From: Antedon mediterranea
Taxonomy: Eukaryota > Echinodermata > Crinoidea > Comatulida > Antedonidae
Direction: 5' to 3'
Assembly (NCBI RefSeq): GCF_964355755.1
Contig: NC_092674.1
Location: forward strand, 3,725,001 to 3,789,000
Length of the DNA: 64,000 bases
A model generated the notes under the pieces. It made no database searches. It had not been told where the DNA came from and worked only from the letters and a program-made list of their open reading frames with translations. Shown piece after piece: positions 53,815-64,000 of this stretch (positions are counted from its first letter, which is position 1; each line of letters starts with the position of its first letter). The translations under genes were made by a program, and so were the position numbers.

Positions 53815-56800
53815 CTACAATGATGATTCAAACACATCAGGGCCATGTGAAAACGCAACATCATCTTCATTATCTATCATAAGAGCCGTGGTTTCACTAG
53901 TACCATTTATCTCTGGCCGGTCAACTTCAGGACCATTCAACTTTGCACTGTCTGTTTCTTCTGTGACTTTCGGAGGAAATTGGATTACGATTCCTTCTTC
54001 CTCGTTGTCGGAAGGCTCTTCAACTGCGGACTGTCTGTTCATTGAACCGTGACGTTTTCTCATCGCTAGATGGTGACATTTCTTCTCTCGCATTTGGAAT
54101 GACAAATCACGTTTGTCGTCGTCCTTCAGATTCTTGTCATAAGGCATATGCATCTACAAAAAAAAACCGTTTGATTTCAAATGTTTAATAAGATTATTGT
54201 TTTATTGAATTAATGTAGAGGTTGATGTTATAAACAATAATTATTGTTGTACATTAAATTACCGAAACTGATGGGTTATTCCGCCAAAGTCTACGCAGGT
54301 CAGCTGTTGAGAAATTTCCTTTGAGTGGTCGATATGCCTCATAATGTTTCGGTTCACGATCTGAAATATAATTTGTAAATAAATCTAGAATAAAAATTAC
54401 CGTATATAATATAACATTTCTTTCAGTTATAAATGTATCCTATCTACTAATTTTCCAATGTATAATTACTAAAATAAAAACTATTACTCCATCTAAAGCT
54501 CTGTCTACACTATCAAACTTTTTGTGACAAATAAGTGTGATGTCTACAATGCTAGTGGTATGCCTAAATATGGTAGTGATATGACATCATCATGTCCATA
54601 TATGGGCACATCACATTTTGTTGTCGCATAAAGTTTGATGGTGTAGGTAATGCTTTACTATCACTACTACTACTACTTCTGACTGCATTCTTTTACCTAG
54701 TTGCCCAACATCAACAGATATCGCTCGATCCAAAGTGCATACTCTTGGAATCAGTTTTGGATCTTCTACACATGGTGCCTTTGCGATGTCAAAAATATGC
54801 TCTCTGTGATCTCTGTGTAAACAAAAATGTACAATATTATTGGTAATACCATTTGTTATAAGTGTTATAAAAAATATATATCTAAATCCTTGTTTACACT
54901 ACCAAACTTTTATGTGACTTTTTTTGTAATGTCATGTTATTGAAAACACCTAACATAATACTGTAACATACATGTCTGAACAACACCCCTGGATGACTTG
55001 TTTTGACATATTCTTGTCTGGCTGACTGCCCTGGATGGTGTTTACCTGCGTATAGTTGGGACCCAGACAGTGGCTTGTTACTAAGGTAATAGTCTAGTAT
55101 AATAATTGTTAAACACTCTCACTTTGACTCTCACTCAGGAGAAACTGCAGAGAAAGAACCAGGAGATAGACAATAAATACCAGATCACTTATGATTGTCT
55201 AATGTTATTATTAATACTAATAGTCTGCAGAGTACAATAACATCTAATCATAACAGTAAAACTAATTTAATAGTGTAGACAGAGCTTAACATTGTCATGT
55301 CAATATATCTACTATCAATATTTTTACCAGTCTCAATGACTGCTGGCTGTACACTTACTTAAGTACCACTTGCTCAAAAATTGCCTTCATGTGGATATCT
55401 CTTGTCTCTGGATCTCGCTGAAGCCATTTCTTCAAGTATTTATCATCATAATATTCCAATTTCAACTATAAAGCAATCAAATCCATTTAATCCTCTGGTT
55501 AAAAACATTTGGACCAGAATATACATTTACATATTTTACTAATTTTAGATTGTAAATCAAAACTACAAGTCAGATCTTTACCAAATTCAAACCACTGATA
55601 AATAGTAAAGTGTCCTAACTACTCAGACATTGATTATACTTTGGTTTACTTACTCTTAAATAATTACCACCCTTTTGTCCAGCAATCTCTTCTATACCAG
55701 CCATCATGTAATCAATAACCTGAAACAAAACAAAAAATTATGTCAAATAAATAAAATATATTTAAAATCCGTCTGGGTGTTTTTCGTTAACCGCTCTAAT
55801 GGTGGCACTGTATAGTGAAATGTTATTATATTTACCAGTATTTAAAATCATAATATATTTTAATCTGTACTTAATCAGTTTTATCTTTGAAAAGATTGGA
55901 AAAAAAAACATTTGTTGTTAATGTTATATTTTAATTTGTGTATGTTTGAAGGTTCCCACCTTGTCAGTGATTTTGTTCACCTTTTTTTCTCTTTCTCATG
56001 TTTCTCTGTTATTTTATTTTTGTACCTTTTTACTGTTCTTCTTTTTTTTTTTGACAAAATAAATGAAATGAACAAGTCATCATATTAGACCAATTATGAA
56101 AGACACTTACTGTCGTATTAACCTCTTCATTCATTGTAGGTTTTTTGGTTTCTTCTTTTTGTATTTTAAATGCGTTCACTAGAGGTTTAACTGTGGTTCC
56201 CTAAAAGTTGAAAGTTTGTACATATAAAATGTTAACAGCGATGGTATTTTCACCACATCTTGAATGCTAATCAATTATAATAAGGCCTAACAAAATTCAT
56301 AAGTTGACTCTCTTATAATAAAGATTATAATTTTAATTAACTTACTTGAACAAAGACGGTGAAAAAGACAACAACTAATGTACATGTAGTAAATAAACGA
56401 TCTAAATCTTCATTTCCGGTTTTGAGTTGAATGACAAGAGCATAGGCCACAGCTCCACGTAACCCACCATAGGCCTACAATAAAAAGAAGAGCACAATTA
56501 TTAACCCACCATAGGCCTACAAGGACAGCAGAGTACAATTAACCCACCATAGGACTACAAGGACAGCAGAGTACAATTAACCAGGGAAGTGATTTCACTC
56601 TTCCCTGAATTAACCCACCATAGGCCTATAAGGACAGCAGCAGAGTACAATTAACCAGGGAAGTGATTTCACTCTTCCCTGAATTAACCCACCATAGGCC
56701 TATAAGGACAGCAGCAGAGTACAATTAACCAGGGAAGTGATTTCACTCTTCCCTGAATTAACCCACCATAGGCCTATAAGGACAGCATCAGAGTACAATT

Positions 56801-59800
56801 AACCAGGGAAGTGATTTCACTCTTCCCTGAATTAACCCACCATAGGCCTATAAGGACAGCAGCAGAGTACAACTGACCAGGGAAGTGATTTCACTCTTCC
56901 CTGAATTAACCCACCATAGGCCTATAAGGACAGCAGCAGAGTACTATTAACCCACCATTGGCCTATAAGGACAGCTGAGCAGAGTACAATTAACCCACCA
57001 TAGGCCTACAAGGACAGCAGCAGAGTACAATTAACCCACCATAGGCCTACAAGGACAGCAGCAGAGTACAATTAACCCACAATTGGCCTACAAGGACAGC
57101 ATCAGAGTACAATTAACCCACCATAGGCCTATAAGGACAGCAGCAGAGTACAATTAACCCACCATAGGCCTGTAAGGACAGCAGCAGAGTACAATTAATC
57201 CACCATAGGCCTACAAGGACAGCAGCAGAGTACAATTAACCCACCATAGGCCTGTAAGGACAGCAGCAGAGTACAATTAACCCACCATAGGCCTGTAAGG
57301 ACAGCAGCAGAGTACAATTAACCCACCATTGGCCTACAAGGGCAGCAGAGTACATTACCCCACCATAGCTAGGCCTACAATAAAAACCGGAGGAAAATTA
57401 ACCCACCAGAGGCAAATTAACCCACCAGAGGCCTACAGAGAAGGCAGAGTACAATAATACATTCTCTGCTCTTTGGTTTCGACCCATAGTCAGAAAAATA
57501 TTCTCAAAGTAAAATAGTTGTTATTAAAAAGGACAAAATTAGACATACCATAATGAACTGTTCTAGAGCACCAATTTTGTAAACACGATTACAGTTGGCA
57601 ATCCTTGTCAAAAGTGAAACACCTAGAAATTTACCAATATTTTGTGTTAGGTTTCAAAATTTTAATGCCATATTTATTCGAAAAAACGCTCCGCTTTGAA
57701 TAAACGCTTTCCCCAAATAAATACACTCCATAGAACATCATTTTTAATAAATGCCCCCCTCAAATAAAATTGTGCCATTTTTCGACAATGAAATATGAGA
57801 AAAACTTATAGTATGTTGCTTAAGAATTTTGAAGTAATGGTCTTGTGTTCTATGTTCCTTATTACTTACTAAAAAACCTGTATATGAAGCAGAAGACGAG
57901 AGTCAAGAACATGAAGCCATGATCCCACAGCATGTCATGGATCCACAACGTCTGGCCTAAGCTAAAGAAGATTATCGATTCACTCGTCATTCTGTGGAGA
58001 AAACATCAATACTTTATACAAGAAATAGGAATCTGAATAAAAAATGTTTTGCCCAAGCACCATTGCTTTAGATCTTCCACTCCGTCAGTAACATAACCGT
58101 TTTTTATTATTATTATTTTATTAGAGATAGTCAACTTGTACTTACGCCAAAACCTTTATGAAATATGTCACGGTTATATTTGATTTCCGAGAAATATTGG
58201 CAAAAGCATATTCACACTGAGTGAGACCACACCCAATAATTCTATAAAAAAATTATTATTCTTATTATATTATATTCTTTTTAAATATACTAAAAGCATT
58301 ATGCGATCTTTGCTGCAAAATTACAAAAATCATGATCACATTTTCAAACTAGGTTAAAAATTAATAATAATAAATAATTTTAGATATGAAAAAAAACAAT
58401 AATTTTTGTAGATTAGAAATAAATTTATTTCAAATATCATTCATCATTAATATACAATAACGATCAGTTTTTTCCGGGAGAAGAAATTTGGTAATGTATG
58501 TGCCGGATAAATGAAATGATTACAACACAATTTATTAACAAACCCTATTATGCCTGACCAATGAAATAACTCTGCTAAAATATATGACAAGTAAGCCATG
58601 CCAATGATAGCCAACGGTTCCACAACTGAAAATAAAACACAATGTATTAACAAACCCTATTATGCCTGACCAATGAAATAACTCTGCTAAAATATACGAC
58701 AAGTATAAAGATTCTATTTATTTATAATCTAAAGCTCTGTCTACACTATCAAACTTAAAATGTGATGTGCCCATATGTGGATATGATGATGTCATATCAC
58801 TACCATATTTGGGCATATCACTACCATATATTTGGACACATCACACTTTTTTGTCAAACTAGTTTGATAGTGTAGACAGAGCTCAACTATGATTAACTAT
58901 AATTCAAAATATTATCATACCTCGTACATGTTTAGTGAACTTTGTCATGAAAGCTGACAACATACCAACAATAATACCAATCACCAGGCCACCAATACTA
59001 ATGGTAAAAAATGAAAACACTCCAAGAACAACCTAAAGGAAAAAGAAATTCAAAGATGCATTGATTAAATAAACAAGAAAACTAAATGAGCTCATTTACT
59101 AATGTTACAGTAATTGTTGTTATCCTTTGCAAGCCAACTGTCTTTGCCCAAAAGTATAATCCCATGCTTCAGTATAATCCTATCAGTATAATCCTATGTT
59201 TCAGTATAATCCGATGCTTGAGCATAATCCCATGATTGAATATAATTTCATGCTTTAGCATAATCCCATGCTTGAGCAAAATCCCATCAAATTTCATACC
59301 CAGGCTCCATGGGACTATTCTTGGTCATATACGGTAATATCAATCAATCAACATAGCACAGAACTAATAATTCCATTAAATATTTTCATTAAATTTGCTA
59401 AATATCTTTATAATGAAAAGAAACAGACCTGTGAAGGAGGAATGACGTTCATTGCCATGAATGCAACCATCATGTTGTATAAAACCACGGTAACCGCATC
59501 ATTAAGTAAAGATTCTCCAAAAACAAGAAAATACAATCTGGTATTCACATGAATTTCCTGAAAGATTGCCAGAACTGCTACAGGATCCACGGCCGATATG
59601 AGGGCGCTAAATGCAAGACATTGCCAGATCGTTGGTTCAAACGAACCACATGCACCCGCTGCACACACGCCATAAAGGCTGCCACCTAGATGATGGGATA
59701 GTTCATGGTTGGTTGTTAAGCTCTGTCCACACTATCAAACGTGTTTGACAAAAAGTTTGTGCCCAAATATGGTAGTGATATGCCCAAATATATTACTGAT

Positions 59801-62576
59801 AATATGACATCATTGTGTAAAAATAAATATGAGCACACCACATTTTTTTTGTCACATAATGTTTGATAGTGTAGACAGAACATTAGACTAAGATCAGACT
59901 GTTGAGTCTGCATAGAGTAGATTAGATAAGACAAATGACATTTCTGACATACCTATTAATCCAAAATTGAGTAATGATCCCTACAACATGAAAAAAAAAC
60001 ATTTACAGTTCTATAAATAGATAAATAAATGCCAACAAAATTAAAACATTTTATTTGCACACTACAGACTATTTTCTGAAGGTGATACAAATCAAGATGC
60101 TAGGTTCCAAGTGACTATGCAGTACTATAAGTATACATCTATATATTAAAAAAGAGAGCGTACATTTGTACATTAATTTTGTTCGTTCAAAATGACAGAA
60201 ATTGTTACTAATTTAACTAAATTTGAAAACCACTATAGTAACATACAATAGGCCTACTGTTAGATTTGTAGCATACGATGATGTTAAAGATATATTGTCG
60301 CCCTGAAATATAATTTTGTATTTTTTTTGTTTAATAATACTTATCCACTTTCAACAATAATTGAATAAAAAAAAAATTATTTACCAGAAAAAACTGTAAT
60401 TTAAAGAAAAAATAGTCAAATTGGTTGACAGCCAATGGGGTTTTTGGTTGAATTTGACCATTTATTTTGTCATTTTATATGAGAAAACATGATTTTTTTT
60501 TATTTATGGAAGGGATTTACTTTATTAAAACTACAAAATAACCTATTCAAAGTCTGATTTAATTAATCTTCATTTTTCATATTTTTGGGGGAAAATACAT
60601 CTTTAAGATAATAATTTTAAGATAGTTGGTTGTGTAACTTATGGTTGATTTTAAGACAAAAAAAAGTAAATAAAAATTGGAAATGTATTGCAGATTGGAG
60701 GAGAATTAGGCACAAGACATGAATAGGAATGACTAGTGTCAAATAGATAGATGACTTACAATAACTGCATATAACAATATAGTGAATAGATTATTGGTAA
60801 ACACTCTGTCATACAATGAATATGCTGACTCTAGGATGATTCTAGGGAGAAAATAAAATAGAAATTCATCATGTATGATGAATGAAAGATGGTATAAGTT
60901 TTTTTATTGTACTAATTTCTGAGCACAAGGTCAAGGGTTCAATGACCTGCACAAGGAAACACCAGGTTGCAGTCTCTAAATTAAGCTGAGTAAATCCATT
61001 CATTCATTCATTCATTCATTCATTCGTGGAAATCATCATTTCCTTTTATTTTCATTTGCATATACAGTAAAACAAAATATATACATAGACATTTTTTCTT
61101 ATAATAAAATTTAATGACAAAAAAGATCAACATTTTAGAACCATCATAGAACCATTCTCAAGAAAAAAAAATATATATATAAAATTAACAAAATACAAAA
61201 GAAATAGAAAATATGATTTACTTACGGTGGAAGAAGGTAAAGGAAAAACGTTGTTTCGTCAAATGATAAATACTTTGATTCTTTTGAGAAACTGAAAACA
61301 AATTAAAAGACAATGGACTGAATTATACAAACAAAATTCACAATATATTATTGTAATTAGTTGTATAGTTGTAATTTTTATATATTGGGGTTTTTTCTCC
61401 TAATTTGTTGGTTCAAAAGAAAGTACACTAAAGCTCTATAAAGAATATGTTAAGCCCTTATATGGACATAATGTAGTCATATAACTACCATATTTGGGCA
61501 CATCACACTTTTTTGTCAAACTAGTTTGATAGTGTAGACTGAGCTTTATATATGCATCTGTTTTGCTGAGGTTATCACATAGATTATTGACTAACGTAAA
61601 GCATTGCTGGCCTCTGGCCAATAATACTATACAGTAGTTAATTAATTTGGACAGCCTCAGCGCAGAAAGTACAAGGATATGCCCCGGCTCTTCCTTGGGA
61701 AATTAAATAAATTGCGAGAAGACAATTTAATTCTCAAGCTACAATTCAAAATGTCATTTATTTCTGCTGCTGTGTTGTTTGGTATGTGGTAATTTAGGGC
61801 CATTACCCACATGTGCAATTGGTTACATTTCAACATAACCACTTTGTGATAGGACAACCATATATGATTCTAGCATCCTGAAATCTCAATGAATTATTTC
61901 CCTACAAAACTATTAAAATGGGTGTAAAGAATACTATTAATAGAAAAGCTGAAAAAAAAATGTTTGGTTTTGCATAGTTGGCGACTAAAAATGGATCTTA
62001 CGTGATTGCACCAAAAATTGTACCAACAACAATAAGCAAGGCTGATTCTGGAACATGTGAAGATAAAACTTCAAACTTGTGAAAAACTATAAAACAAAAT
62101 GCATCAAAGTCATAAAAAAATAATACTCTAAACATTCATGTAATATTGTACCAAATACATAGTGTTGATTCATCTATTGTAGCTCCAAATGGAGCAGATC
62201 CCGGGGGATGGGGGAACACGTCCCCTCAAAGCAAACTCATCGGAAATCCTAACTTAGGTTTTTTGCTTCTCGAATGTTACCCAATTCCAACCAGAGAACA
62301 GGAGTTGTACCAGGTCTTACCAATTTTAGCAACTCCAGCCATCAACACAGCTAGAGTGATTGTTAACGGAAGCTCCACATGGTCAATGTTCCATTGAGCG
62401 AGGTGGACACCATGTTCAGCATGCTCATTATCCGTGTGCTCATCTGTTGTGCCATTATTCTCAAGTTCTCCTTCTCCTATATCTTCATATTTGGTGTCTG
62501 TTTCTGTGCTCGCTAATGTTAAATTAATTAAGGTCAGTGCCAAAAAAACTGAAAATAAATATTTCGTCTCCGTCAT
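53815..62576 (-). CDS. SLC9A: SLC9A-type Na+/H+ exchanger (18 exons, 734 aa)
   Basis: Exons: 62576-62321, 62086-62002, 61291-61226, 60841-60760, 59980-59953, 59685-59429, 59032-58921, 58625-58544, 58241-58146, 57991-57870, 57622-57549, 56474-56346, 56200-56111, 55719-55654, 55465-55359, 54812-54697, 54360-54263 and 54153-53815. All phases join. The N terminus is a cleavable-signal-like [20 protein letters not shown], then an acidic loop with an N-glycosylation site, then about a dozen membrane segments. Landmarks: [12 protein letters not shown] (exon 2), [13 protein letters not shown] (exons 3-4), [13 protein letters not shown] and [16 protein letters not shown] near residues 203-240 (ion-binding helix), [13 protein letters not shown] from residue 421. 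A charged cytoplasmic tail of about 270 residues with [10 protein letters not shown] follows. It resembles plasma-membrane NHE1-5, perhaps the NHE2/NHE3 side; subtype not settled. Exports H+ in exchange for Na+. Confidence 0.94.
54494..54658. mobile_element. M1 MITE copy 13
   Basis: In SLC9A intron 16: taaagctctgtctacactatc to gatggtgtaggtaatgcttta. It lies 39 bp downstream (gene sense) of the donor of exon 16. Confidence 0.75.
54881..55289. mobile_element. M1 MITE copy 14 split by an insertion
   Basis: Left end taaatccttgtttacactacc at 54882; right end aatagtgtagacagagctta near 55289. About 330 bp between them (from about 54935) does not resemble M1 and contains ggatgacttgttttgacat. The inserted sequence was not identified. 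Confidence 0.55.
56476..57430. repeat. Minisatellite built from the SLC9A exon 12 splice acceptor
   Basis: About 18 tandem units fill intron 11 directly next to exon 12. The basic unit is 41 bp (taacccaccataggcctaca plus aggacagcagcagagtacaat). Five consecutive units (starting at 56581, 56655, 56729, 56803 and 56877) are 74 bp because they also carry a 33-bp hairpin, cagggaag...cttccctg. Read in gene sense, each unit contains ttgtag or ttatag followed by GCCTATGGTGGGTTA, which is the authentic acceptor and first 15 coding bases of exon 12. Confidence 0.9.
58640..58708 (-). repeat. Duplicated half of SLC9A exon 8 inside its upstream intron
   Basis: Sequence from acacaatgtattaacaaacc to atatacgacaagtata repeats 58528-58594, the 3' half of exon 8 with its donor, 112 bp away in direct orientation. 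In gene sense the extra copy lies just upstream of the true exon 8 and lacks the exon's acceptor. Confidence 0.85.
58730..58884. mobile_element. M1 MITE copy 15
   Basis: In SLC9A intron 7. Complete ends taaagctctgtctacactatc and gatagtgtagacagagctc. It begins about 20 bp beyond the duplicated exon 8 half. Confidence 0.8.
59155..59285. repeat. Decayed 18-bp satellite block in SLC9A intron 6
   Basis: Seven or eight units of the form cataatcccatgcttgag(ta), recognisable as the reverse complement of the tatgggattatactagag minisatellite at 7.0-7.5 kb, with more mutations and some 12-bp units. Confidence 0.7.
59717..59887. mobile_element. M1 MITE copy 16
   Basis: In SLC9A intron 5, starting about 30 bp upstream (gene sense) of the exon 6 acceptor: ttaagctctgtccacactatc to gatagtgtagacagaacatta. 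Confidence 0.8.
60330..60612 (-). repeat. R4 interspersed repeat, copy 4
   Basis: In SLC9A intron 4, same orientation as copy 1: ttggttgaatttgaccattt, ttattttgtcattttatatg, tctgatttaattaatcttca. Confidence 0.55.
60993..61095. repeat. (ATTC)n microsatellite followed by a dispersed-repeat tail
   Basis: An attc run at about 60993-61025, then gtggaaatcatcatttccttt through atatatacatagacattttt. The latter 68 bp is repeated almost exactly at 46878-46948 inside EARS2 (intron 2), so it is the end of another dispersed repeat family. Confidence 0.65.
61429..61550. mobile_element. M1 MITE copy 17
   Basis: In SLC9A intron 2. The left end is damaged (taaagctctataaagaatatg); the right end gatagtgtagactgagcttta is intact. 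Confidence 0.75.
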
Positions 62577-62830
62577 GGTTTTTTTTTATAACTCCAAAGG
62601 CTGAAAAATAAATATAACATTTTAAAACAAAAATTAAAACAATACAATATATTACAAAATTACATAAAATGGTAACAACAAGCGGAAAGGGTTCTCTAAA
62701 CCTCTAAAGTTCAATCTACCCCATTGGGTCACTTTATTCCTATTTTCATTACTTATTTTTACAGATGTCTTTATTATCTTACATTAATAATTCAACCTAG
62801 GCCTAGCATAATAGGAGATAACTCACCAGG
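62577..62830 (-). other. SLC9A 5' UTR with a probable UTR intron
   Basis: In gene sense, a donor gtccctg|gtgagt at 62827/62826 and an acceptor tttttcag at 62601 define a likely 226-bp intron. The coding ATG at 62576 is preceded by 24 bases of leader (cctttggagtt...). This is splice-signal inference without transcript data. Confidence 0.5.
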
Positions 62831-63598
62831 GACTCGGCCGGATAGAGAATGCACCGCTTCCGCCTCGCCTCGTTCAACAATGCGTGTGTTATGATTCTGA
62901 CGGAGCCTAACATAACAGTTTATTTGGATGTGTATATAAAACAAACAGAATCCAGGTCAAGTAGAAGCACGTCACGGTAGAAAGTTCGGCGCTGTTCGGC
63001 GCTAATGCAGTTTCGTACCCACCCCTTAAAATTACTCAAAATGCAAACTCATCCAGAATATTATGGGTGGGTTGAGTTGTGTATGTGGCCTTTGTTTACA
63101 TTTTCCTTCATTGCACGCTTCGTTGAACTTCCGCACTCGCGACTCGCTTTATCCGGTCTCTTTAAACACACTTCTGACCAATGAATGATCAGCTGATAAT
63201 CTACTACCACTACAATATTTACGGGAGCGATAAAGACGGGGAAGAGTCAAGTAAATATAGACTGCTCAGGCCTACCTATTTCTTGGACACAAAGACAGAA
63301 AAGGAATCAATGTCTTCTGTAAATAAGCGCGCCGTTTTAACAAGAAAAGGAGAAGCCCCACACAACACAGACAAAAATAGATTACACGATGAATAGGCCT
63401 ATTATTTATTCGGCAGTTAAAGTAGCCCGAAGAGTTAGACTGCAGAAAAATCTATAACAATTTAGTTACTATAGACACCCAATCACCCTAAAATACTATC
63501 TTTATTTTTATGTGTAGTCTAGTAAAATACTTTTATTTTCAGTCTTCGAATTGTACTGTACTGTTCAGTTCATTGTCTAGCCAACAAAAATCTCCACT
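62831..63598. other. SLC9A upstream region
   Basis: It includes a CpG-containing stretch (62830-62880, 63000, 63110-63150) compatible with a promoter of the minus-strand SLC9A gene, then the likely 3' UTR of the right-edge gene. A 71-codon plus-strand frame at 63181-63396 has no recognised domain and is not called. Confidence 0.45.
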
Positions 63599-64000
63599 TT
63601 ATTCTAAATGTTCTGCATATCGATTATTAACATTAGGCCTATCCTCTTCTCTAGAAAATGTCCACCTATCAGTCGAGCGTTCATCGCCACCGCTGGATGA
63701 CGTACAGATCAACGTAAATCCATGTTGAGAAATTTCTTTAAAAAGTTTGAGTCGATTTACAGATGTTCCTCGGGGAGTTGTCAATCCATAGACCTGGGCC
63801 TTTTTTAACTGATTTTTGTAATTAGTCATATGGACAAAACAACTTTTTATTGCCGATAATTGATCGATTAACTTAGAATCGCCGAAGATCAACCACTGTC
63901 CGTTAGCGCACTCAAATTCCACTTCTAAGAACTCACACGATTGTGATGTCTCGCTTTGTTCTTTATTCTTCTGTAAATCTTCTTTAATTTGTTCTCGTTT
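63599..64000 (-). CDS. 3' part of an unidentified gene, open at the right edge
   Basis: A minus-strand frame is open from the window edge (64000) to a stop at 63599, 133 codons. It begins with a charged stretch (KREQIKEDLQKNKEQSE), continues CEFLEVEFECANGQWLIFGD and ends GFTLICTSSSGGDERSTDRW plus a short polar tail. The composition is clearly protein-like, and the segment after the charged stretch could be a compact C-terminal domain. I see no convincing family match. A faint similarity of the GF.L.C.S...D.W..F.R pattern to KCTD-type BTB protein tails was noted but is not relied on. The first in-frame Met lies well inside, so the start is outside the window. Confidence 0.6.
   Translation of the reverse strand, partial: KREQIKEDLQKNKEQSETSQSCEFLEVEFECANGQWLIFGDSKLIDQLSAIKSCFVHMTNYKNQLKKAQVYGLTTPRGTSVNRLKLFKEISQHGFTLICTSSSGGDERSTDRWTFSREEDRPNVNNRYAEHLE

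Noticed and set aside
57862-57876. Earlier donor (tacag|gttttt) for SLC9A exon 10
   Set aside because: It puts exon 11 out of frame. The downstream donor gtaagtaat restores the frame and gives the expected YRFFSVSLLTR sequence.
63181-63396. 71-codon plus-strand frame beginning MNDQLIIYYHYN
   Set aside because: It has a start and stop but no recognisable domain or splice partner, and lies between two minus-strand genes in likely UTR or promoter sequence. Not excluded as a small gene, but unsupported.

Overview
This is an animal nuclear genome window. It is AT-rich, every recognisable gene is split by GT...AG introns, and it is packed with short transposon relics. Gene content (AADAC-type esterases, a BOK-like BCL-2 protein, EARS2, DNAJC19, a plasma-membrane type Na+/H+ exchanger), a 5S-like sequence resembling echinoderm 5S rRNA, and a foldback element like the TU elements of sea urchins suggest a marine invertebrate deuterostome, most likely an echinoderm. 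That taxonomic guess is inference.

Layout. 1-12.1 kb: mostly repeats, with a tentative minus-strand gene of unknown identity (first coding exon at 12094, candidate exons down to 5702) and an 18-bp minisatellite at 7.0-7.5 kb. 13.06-16.49 kb: a foldback-like element about 3.4 kb long with tandemly structured inverted ends, holding a LINE 3' fragment and tRNA-like sequences. 16.9-36.8 kb: five tandem plus-strand AADAC-like serine esterase genes (A to E), all with the same four-exon structure and intron phases. A, C, D and E read through as full-length proteins of about 407-410 aa. B carries an 8-bp insertion that breaks the signal-anchor exon. Introns and spacers hold independent insertions whose empty sites can be read in sister copies. 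37.6-39.3 kb: a minus-strand BOK-like gene, tail to tail with esterase E. 40.6-47.9 kb: complete 15-exon EARS2 (mitochondrial glutamyl-tRNA synthetase) on the minus strand. 49.6-51.6 kb: DNAJC19 (TIM14, the J-protein of the mitochondrial import motor) on the plus strand, head to head with EARS2 across a 1.7-kb spacer. 53.8-62.6 kb: complete 18-exon SLC9A-type Na+/H+ exchanger on the minus strand. 63.6 kb to the right edge: the 3' end of an unidentified minus-strand gene.

How they work together. The esterase cluster is a recent local expansion, probably of ER-membrane lipid or xenobiotic deacetylases. EARS2 and DNAJC19 both serve mitochondria and may share a divergent promoter region that is rich in TTGCGCAA palindromes. 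I see no prokaryote-like operon, CRISPR array or defence island. No clearly new multi-gene system is visible. The most unusual items are an intronic minisatellite that multiplies a real 3' splice site, palindrome arrays identical to the C/EBP consensus near gene starts, partial exon duplications, and the disrupted esterase copy.
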